The notes under the pieces were generated by a model. It made no database searches, had not been told where the DNA came from, and saw only the letters and a list, made by a program, of their open reading frames with translations. A stretch of DNA of 33,092 bases, from the NCBI GenBank assembly GCA_020073185.1, contig JAIQFT010000070.1, positions 1 to 33,092 on the forward strand. The letters run 5' to 3'. The first letter of the stretch is position 1; the number at the start of each line of letters is the position of its first letter. Below are positions 28,543 through 33,092 of the stretch, piece by piece. Both the position numbers and the translations under genes were made by a program. The DNA comes from Terriglobia bacterium. Lineage in GTDB: Bacteria; Acidobacteriota; Terriglobia; Terriglobales; Acidobacteriaceae.

Positions 28543-28558
28543 TGATTTGTCACTTTGA
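28525..28558 (+). repeat. Perfect 17-bp tandem duplication
   Basis: ATGATTTGTCACTTTGA occurs twice in a row without mismatch (28525-28541 and 28542-28558). The second copy contains the stop codon (28550-28552, minus strand) of the membrane-protein gene. The AT-rich sequence contrasts with the GC-rich surroundings. Confidence 0.85.
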
Positions 28559-29569
28559 AGGATGCAAAGGGTCCGCTGCGCCCAGTCGAGGAACCGACGA
28601 GCTGCTGTTCTCCGCGAAGTGCTTGCGAATCGCGAGCAGATACGCGAAGAAGGCCAGGCCGATGATCCAACCGCCATAAACTCCGTACTTGACGAATGGC
28701 ATCATGCGCGAGATTTCGGTTTCGCCATATCCCATACGCTGATACATCTGCAGCAGGCTCGTGCGCGACATGGTCACAAGTGTGGATAGCCAATTCAACA
28801 AAAGCCAGGCCACGGCCGCTTTCCAGGCCAGCGAGCGCTGATGGTACAGGTTCCAGGCGAGCCAAGCGCTCACAATCCCCATTACCACAGCAGCCAACCA
28901 CGCGGCCCAGCCAGTCACAAAGCCGCCGAACAACGGGAGGGCGGGTCGCACAGCCACGGCGAACGCGCACGATATAGCTCCGAATCCAAAGAACACGGCA
29001 ACAATCACTACCCCTAACGGCTTGCGGCGTCCGGCGGGCACTCCGGGACGTTCACAGGTTGCCTTTACGTTCTTGCCGCTGTAGAAGAGCAGAAATATGC
29101 CGGGCAGCAAGATGAAGAAGAGGCCGAGGATGGAATAGATCACGATGCGCGTGACCGTCTCCATATTGTCGGGCATGGCTGCTTTGGCCTGCAGCCGCAT
29201 GCTGCGCGTGATCATGGGCATGATGAGAATCAACATCGCCATCGCAAGCACGCCGATGCCAAGCCATGCCCAACTCACCACCAGCATGGCAAGCCGTGCC
29301 CAGCGGCGCGCTTGGGCACTTCCGATGCCAACGGCGACAAAGAAGACAGCCAAGAGGCCGTAAAAAATCGCAACCACCGTTAGCCCGGAGCGGGCATCCG
29401 CCGGAGGTTGGGAGGCTGTCGGCACGTACCACAGGGCAAATGCCGTCAATGCAATCAGCATTAGCAACACGCATCCCATCAGAATTTCAATGATTCCGAA
29501 AAACGTGAGCCACCCACGGCGGTTCTTATAGGCAGCGGGGGCAACGACAGGGTCGATTTGATCGCTCAT
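28550..29569 (-). CDS. Multi-pass membrane protein of unknown function
   Basis: I do not recognise a named family. The 339-residue protein from ATG 29569 has about eight hydrophobic segments. One group of four lies in the N-terminal half and another after a short basic loop (K-A-T-C-E-R-P-G-V-P-A-G-R-R-K). The two halves have similar layout and could be an internal duplication. It starts with a short soluble N-terminus and ends with a Ser/Pro-rich tail. An in-frame ATG at 29584 is possible but has no better ribosome site. No catalytic motif is visible, and it stands alone between ssb and cyaY. Confidence 0.8.
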   Translation of the reverse strand: MSDQIDPVVAPAAYKNRRGWLTFFGIIEILMGCVLLMLIALTAFALWYVPTASQPPADARSGLTVVAIFYGLLAVFFVAVGIGSAQARRWARLAMLVVSWAWLGIGVLAMAMLILIMPMITRSMRLQAKAAMPDNMETVTRIVIYSILGLFFILLPGIFLLFYSGKNVKATCERPGVPAGRRKPLGVVIVAVFFGFGAISCAFAVAVRPALPLFGGFVTGWAAWLAAVVMGIVSAWLAWNLYHQRSLAWKAAVAWLLLNWLSTLVTMSRTSLLQMYQRMGYGETEISRMMPFVKYGVYGGWIIGLAFFAYLLAIRKHFAENSSSSVPRLGAADPLHPSK

Positions 29570-29669
29570 AGGTATCCAAACCAAACAAGTGTGGAAGTCG
29601 GTATTGTTGCGCGAAACTGCAGGTTCGACACAAAGAAATAGGACGTAGGGGCGAGCGCGATCCGCGGCG

Positions 29670-29711
29670 GCTGAAAGCTGATAGCTGCGAGCGGGGAGCT
29701 AAATGCTAGAA
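29670..29711 (+). repeat. Heptad repeat block (GCTGAAA-like units) running into a promoter
   Basis: Six phased 7-bp units, most beginning GCT, run up to 29711. The last unit, GCTAGAA, is itself part of the -10 box of cyaY, so repeat and promoter overlap in register. Confidence 0.75.
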
Positions 29712-29712
29712 T
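29704..29712 (+). promoter_or_regulatory. Extended -10 box of cyaY, near-leaderless transcript
   Basis: TGCTAGAAT is an extended -10 whose last base is only 8 bases before ATG 29721. A start of transcription about 7 bases downstream would leave an mRNA with almost no leader, which fits the absence of a ribosome site. Confidence 0.5.
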
Positions 29713-29720
29713 GCCGCGCC

Positions 29721-30053
29721 ATGGACGAGATGGCATTCCGGCGGCGCGCCGATGCGGCGATGGAATCGCTGAAGCAATCGTTGATCGAAGCCGAAGACGA
29801 CGCCGACTTCGAGGTGGAAGACCAGGCGGGCGCGCTGCACATCAGTTTCGCGGAGCCGCCGGGGCGGTTCGTGATCTCGCCCAACACGCCGGCGCGGCAG
29901 ATCTGGATTTCGGCGCTGTCCACCAGCTTCAAGCTGAACTGGAACGATGACCAGAACGATTTCGTGCTGGCGAAAAGCGGCGAGGGGCTGAAGCCGCTGG
30001 TATCGCGGCTGATGAACCAGCAGTTGGAGTCGGAGGCGATTGATCTGGACTAG
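29721..30053 (+). CDS. cyaY: Frataxin/CyaY iron donor protein
   Basis: This 110-residue acidic protein has the frataxin layout. An N-terminal helix (F-R-R-R-A-D-A-A-M-E-S-L) leads into an acidic ridge (E-A-E-D-D-A-D-F-E-V-E). Beta strands follow with I-S-P-N-T-P-A-R-Q-I-W-I-S and F-K-L-N-W, and a C-terminal helix ends the fold. Frataxins regulate iron supply and cysteine desulfurase activity in iron-sulfur cluster assembly. This fits a genome segment with many Fe-S proteins, but there is no isc/suf gene beside it. The frame opens at 29703, yet ATG 29721 gives the family's normal length and follows a plausible -10 box. Confidence 0.88.
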   Translation: MDEMAFRRRADAAMESLKQSLIEAEDDADFEVEDQAGALHISFAEPPGRFVISPNTPARQIWISALSTSFKLNWNDDQNDFVLAKSGEGLKPLVSRLMNQQLESEAIDLD

Positions 30054-30057
30054 ATTG

Positions 30058-30085
30058 TCGGTTCACGGTTTTCGGTTGTCGGCTT
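30058..30085 (+). repeat. Heptad repeat block (TCGGTTN units), left arm
   Basis: Four phased 7-bp units with the core CGGTT follow the cyaY stop codon. CGGTTTTCGGTTG (30066-30078) is exactly complementary to CAACCGAAAACCG at 30341-30353, so the two blocks are arms of one long inverted repeat spanning the 310-base gap between cyaY and the acyltransferase gene. Confidence 0.8.
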
Positions 30086-30090
30086 TCAAT

Positions 30091-30192
30091 CGTCCCTACG
30101 GGACTTCCCTTCTGTTTGCAATTGCTCCCGGCACTGAAGTGCCAGGCTATTGTCAGTCGTCTCTACGGGACTTGGAAGTGCCGGGTTATTGA
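30091..30192. repeat. Dispersed double-hairpin repeat, copy 2
   Basis: The order is CGTCCCTACGGGACT (30091-30105), CCCGGCACTGAAGTGCCAGG (30127-30146), CGTCTCTACGGGACTT (30158 onward) and AAGTGCCGGGTTATTG (to about 30192). Modules alternate and share sequence with 21830-21875. Nothing coding is seen in this gap. Confidence 0.8.
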
Positions 30193-30322
30193 ATCGGGCG
30201 ACGATGTGGTGATCCTGGAAGGGAAGGCGCTCGATTTTCATGTGTCGCTACGCGACCGGTGCCGGCCTTCAGCCAACAATCGGGGAACCGAAAGGCGGCC
30301 GACTATCGACCATCGATTGATA

Positions 30323-30357
30323 CCGAGAACCGATCACCGGCAACCGAAAACCGCGAG
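30323..30357 (+). repeat. Heptad repeat block (CCGANAA units), right arm
   Basis: Five phased 7-bp units beginning CCG end 6 bases before the likely start codon of the acyltransferase gene. They are the complement of the block at 30058-30085. Confidence 0.8.
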
Positions 30358-30363
30358 CAAAGT

Positions 30364-31095
30364 GTGCGCAATCTGCTGAGCTGGGCACGTGCCCTGCTGA
30401 TCTTCTGGCCCTACATATTTCTGGTCACCGTAACCCTGGAACCGATTTCGCTGCTGGCGGGCGTGCTGGACAAGAGCGGCCGCGCGCGGCACACGGTGGT
30501 GAAGCTGTGGTCGGCGATCATCCTGAAGGTGGTAACGCGGGCCACGGTCAGCGGACTGGAGCGGATTGACGCCAGCAAGCCGCGCCTGTACGTCGCCAAC
30601 CATCTTTCCGCAATGGACATTCCCCTGCTCTACCGACACCTGCCGTTTCCGTTCCGCATCATGGCGCACCGTCTGGTGTTTCGCGTGCCGCTGATCGGGT
30701 GGTGGCTGCGAAGTTCGGGGGCGCTGGAGATTGAGCCGGGAAATTTTGCGCTGACGCGGCGGGCGCTGCGTGAGGCGATCAAGACTTTGCAACGCGGCAT
30801 GTCGCTGGTGGTGTTTCCCGAGGGCGAGCGCGCGCCCAGAGGCAAGATGCTGCCGTTTCGCCGTGGAGCCTTTTATGTGGCGGTGAAAGCACAGGCCGAC
30901 ATTGTGCCGATGGCGATTCTGGGAACGTATGAGGCGCTGCCGCTGGGCTCGGTGCACATAAGGAGGGTGGCGCTGCAGTTTGTGGTCGGCGATCCGATTG
31001 CGGCGGCGGAATACACGTTGAAGGACCTGGACGCGCTGGCGGAGCATGCGCAGAGTGTGGTGAGGAAGATGTACGAAGCGGCGGGCAGTCGGTAG
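30364..31095 (+). CDS. plsC: 1-acyl-sn-glycerol-3-phosphate acyltransferase (PlsC family)
   Basis: This 243-residue membrane-bound enzyme transfers an acyl chain to lysophosphatidic acid in phospholipid synthesis. The catalytic motif N-H-L-S-A-M-D (N-H-x4-D) and the substrate motif F-P-E-G-E-R are both present, followed by V-P-M-A-I-L-G. Hydrophobic N-terminal helices (about residues 5-35) anchor it. GTG 30364 is chosen because the open frame before it (to 30259) consists of intergenic repeat sequence; the ribosome site is weak, so the start is uncertain. The stop codon lies within a short heptad block (31087-31114). Confidence 0.87.
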   Translation: MRNLLSWARALLIFWPYIFLVTVTLEPISLLAGVLDKSGRARHTVVKLWSAIILKVVTRATVSGLERIDASKPRLYVANHLSAMDIPLLYRHLPFPFRIMAHRLVFRVPLIGWWLRSSGALEIEPGNFALTRRALREAIKTLQRGMSLVVFPEGERAPRGKMLPFRRGAFYVAVKAQADIVPMAILGTYEALPLGSVHIRRVALQFVVGDPIAAAEYTLKDLDALAEHAQSVVRKMYEAAGSR

Positions 31096-31114
31096 TCCGT
31101 AGCCGGTAGTCGGG
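31087..31114 (+). repeat. Heptad repeat block (AGTCGGT units) at the plsC stop codon
   Basis: Four phased 7-bp units of the AGTCGGT type overlap the end of the acyltransferase gene. The block is followed by GGGGCTACC, which can pair partly with it. Confidence 0.7.
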
Positions 31115-31215
31115 GCTACCAGCTACTTCTTCGTCCAAATCCAGTGGCTCGCGGTCAACGGATATTTCTGCATCGGCCCGGCGCCAACTCCATCCAAAGG
31201 TAGTACTTTGGTGCA

Positions 31216-31263
31216 CTTGCCGGGACGAGTGCCGGCAAGTATAAGTAAAATGCCTGCTATACT
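31216..31263 (+). promoter_or_regulatory. Promoter with inverted repeat before the protease gene
   Basis: CTTGCCGG (31216-31223) and CCGGCAAG (31232-31239) form a perfect 8-bp inverted repeat. TGCTATACT follows at 31255-31263, a strong extended -10. The right arm covers the place where a -35 box would lie, so the palindrome may be an operator. The likely transcript starts near 31270, leaving a leader of about 58 bases. Confidence 0.55.
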
Positions 31264-31327
31264 TCGAGCAGCTCACGGTGAGGGACAACGCTCGCACTTC
31301 AGCCGCACCGTAAGGACTTACATCACC

Positions 31328-32938
31328 ATGCTCCGAGGCTCTCGCCGCTCCCTTCTGCTGGTCGTCCTGGTCATTCTGGCTTGCGGGTTTCTGGGCGCGC
31401 TATTTGGACAGCGTGTCGGGATGGCACAGCCGTCGTCGGACGGCGAGGTGCGCTCAGGCCTGCGCACCTTCTCCAATGTGTATGACGTGGTCGAACAGAA
31501 CTACGCCGAGCCGGTCAACCCGGACAAGGCCATCTACAACGGCGCCATCCCGGGCATGTTGCGGGTGCTCGATCCGCACTCCAACTTTTTCGACCCGAAA
31601 TCGTATGGGTTGCTGCGCGAAGAACAGCGCGGCAAGTACTACGGCGTGGGCATGCAAGTGGGACCGCGGAACAACAAGGTCATCGTGCTGATGCCGTTCG
31701 TGGGGACGCCGGCGTACAAGGTGGGCATCCACCCCGGCGACGTGATCGCGGCGGTAGACGGCAAGCCCACCGACAACCTGAGCACCAGCGAAGTCGCCGA
31801 CATGCTCAAGGGACCCAAGGGCACGCAGGTGCGGATTACCATCCTGCGCGAAGGCGCGCCCAAGCCGATGGAGTTCACGGTCACGCGCGATGAGATTCCG
31901 CGCTACAGCGTGGACTTGCACTTCCTGATCCGGCCGGGGATCGGCTATCTGCACGTTACCGGCTTTCAGGAAACTACCGACAGAGAAGTTCAGGACGCGC
32001 TCGACCAGTTTGGCGAGCTCAAGGGCCTGGTACTCGACCTGCGGCAGAATCCGGGCGGGCTGCTGAGCGAAGGCGTAGGCATGGCGGACAAGTTCCTGCC
32101 CAAGGGCGCGGTGATCGTATCGCACCGCGGGCGCTCGTCGCCGGAGAAGGTTTATCGCGCCAGCCGAGGCAATGGCGGCAAGAATTACCCGATTGTGGTG
32201 CTGGTGAATCGCGGCACCGCGTCGGCCGCGGAGATCGTTGCCGGCGCCATCCAGGATCACGACCGCGGGCTGGTGGTAGGCGAGAGCACCTTCGGCAAGG
32301 GCCTGGTGCAGACCGTGTATCCACTGTCGGAAAACACCGGCCTGGCACTAACTACCGCCAAGTACTACACGCCGAGCGGACGCCTGATCCAGCGCGACTA
32401 CAGCAGCATCTCGCTCTACGATTACTACTACCAGCGCGACAACGGCGAGGAAACCGGAAACGCCAATCGCGAAGTGAAGATGACCGACAGCGGCCGCACG
32501 GTGTATGGCGGCGGTGGCATCTCGCCGGACGTGAAGATCCCGGCCATCAAGAGCAATCACTTCCAGGACACGCTGCTGCAGCACTACGCCTTCTTCAATT
32601 TCGCCAAGCATTACCTGCTCAGCCGGCACATCGCGAAAAATTTCGAGGTGGACGAACCGGTGATGCAGGAATTCCGCTCCTTCCTGAGCGAGCAAAAAAT
32701 CCCCTGGACGGAAGCCGACCTGGCACAGGTGAGCGACTGGATCCACGCCAGCATCAAGAGCGAGATGTTCATTGATGAGTTCGGCCAGATCGAAGGGCTG
32801 AAGGTCCGCGCCGAGGCCGATCTCCTGGTGCAGAAGGCGCTGGACCTGCTGCCCAAGGCTAAAGAACTCGCCGACAACGCGCGGCGCATCATCGCCGACC
32901 GCAGCAGCGCACGCGCCGCCGCGGGTAATAACCGCTAA
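31328..32938 (+). CDS. ctpA: C-terminal processing peptidase, S41 family (CtpA-like)
   Basis: This 536-residue serine protease has an N-terminal membrane anchor (L-L-L-V-V-L-V-I-L-A-C-G-F, about residues 9-22) and acts in the periplasm. A PDZ domain lies at about residues 100-180 (G-V-G-M-Q-V and G-I-H-P-G-D-V-I-A-A-V-D-G), which recognises C-termini of substrates. The catalytic part shows R-Q-N-P-G-G, then G-T-A-S-A-A-E-I with the nucleophile Ser and T-F-G-K-G with the general-base Lys. An extra C-terminal region of about 150 residues is longer than in the smallest CtpA proteins. The frame is open to 31208, but ATG 31328 follows AAGGA and places the anchor at the start. Confidence 0.92.
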   Translation: MLRGSRRSLLLVVLVILACGFLGALFGQRVGMAQPSSDGEVRSGLRTFSNVYDVVEQNYAEPVNPDKAIYNGAIPGMLRVLDPHSNFFDPKSYGLLREEQRGKYYGVGMQVGPRNNKVIVLMPFVGTPAYKVGIHPGDVIAAVDGKPTDNLSTSEVADMLKGPKGTQVRITILREGAPKPMEFTVTRDEIPRYSVDLHFLIRPGIGYLHVTGFQETTDREVQDALDQFGELKGLVLDLRQNPGGLLSEGVGMADKFLPKGAVIVSHRGRSSPEKVYRASRGNGGKNYPIVVLVNRGTASAAEIVAGAIQDHDRGLVVGESTFGKGLVQTVYPLSENTGLALTTAKYYTPSGRLIQRDYSSISLYDYYYQRDNGEETGNANREVKMTDSGRTVYGGGGISPDVKIPAIKSNHFQDTLLQHYAFFNFAKHYLLSRHIAKNFEVDEPVMQEFRSFLSEQKIPWTEADLAQVSDWIHASIKSEMFIDEFGQIEGLKVRAEADLLVQKALDLLPKAKELADNARRIIADRSSARAAAGNNR

Positions 32939-33025
32939 GGCCCTAAGCAGAGGCTAGCAGCCCGTGGTGCAAGTCTGGATTCGTGAGCGGAAAGTACTGA
33001 AGTATCCACAGGCATAGTTCGTAGA

Positions 33026-33092
33026 ATGTCGCGCATGTCGATGGGGACGCGCAAGCAGCGGGAGAAGCAAGAGGACATCTGGATTGCGCACA
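33026..33092 (+). CDS. Start of a probable transposase gene (cut by window edge)
   Basis: Only 22 codons are visible: three in-frame ATG codons (33026, 33035, 33041), then M-G-T-R-K-Q-R-E-K-Q-E-D-I-W-I-A-H. This start resembles the N-terminus of IS5/IS1182-type transposases. The preceding 80 bases (GCTAGCAGCCCGTGGTGC at about 32953) may hold the left end of the element, and TAGAAT at 33022-33027 could be its -10 box. Assignment is tentative because so little is seen. Confidence 0.45.
   Translation, partial: MSRMSMGTRKQREKQEDIWIAH

Overview
The window looks like a chromosomal segment of a GC-rich acidobacterium, probably class Terriglobia. This is an inference from gene content: a large TonB-dependent receptor with an N-terminal carboxypeptidase-regulatory domain, a ROK regulator beside a PIG-L deacetylase, a S41 protease of acidobacterial type, and intergenic DNA full of short degenerate iterated repeats. 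No rRNA, tRNA or CRISPR array was recognised.

Positions 1-8614 hold one tight plus-strand operon that enters from the left edge: Rieske protein, fused cytochrome b, six-haem cytochrome c, then the alpha, beta and haem-b gamma subunits and the TorD-like chaperone of a type II DMSO-reductase-family molybdoenzyme. Read together, it encodes a menaquinol-oxidising bc complex wired through a multihaem cytochrome to an extracytoplasmic NarG/SerA/PcrA/EbdA-like enzyme. The substrate cannot be read from the sequence; nitrate or another oxyanion is the simplest guess.

Positions 8663-15761 hold a glycan-type locus: a 940-residue PIG-L deacetylase/GATase-like protein (minus strand), a divergent ROK regulator that lacks the usual zinc motif, and a TonB-dependent receptor broken by a frameshift plus an apparent internal deletion. 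Similar AACTTT...AAGTT sites precede the ROK gene and the receptor. Positions 15878-18902 hold an argininosuccinate-lyase-family enzyme and an APC permease, followed by an RHS-core remnant.

Positions 19117-27511 are mostly minus strand: a ferredoxin, a 94-residue orphan, a VOC protein, a secreted hypothetical (plus strand), and a two-gene system made of a 1198-residue double acyl-CoA-dehydratase-type activase fused to a DUF2229-like reductase domain and its 591-residue cysteine-rich partner. These are relatives of 2-hydroxyacyl-CoA dehydratase, benzoyl-CoA reductase and double-cubane-cluster proteins. The two genes are separated by a tandem pair of hairpins built from phased 8-bp units.

Positions 27840-33092 carry housekeeping genes (ssb, a multi-pass membrane protein, a frataxin/CyaY homologue, a PlsC acyltransferase, a CtpA-type protease), an IS481-like remnant and the first codons of a likely transposase at the right edge. 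Iterated 7- or 8-bp repeats, each locus with its own unit, occupy many of the intergenic gaps and are the most unusual non-coding feature.
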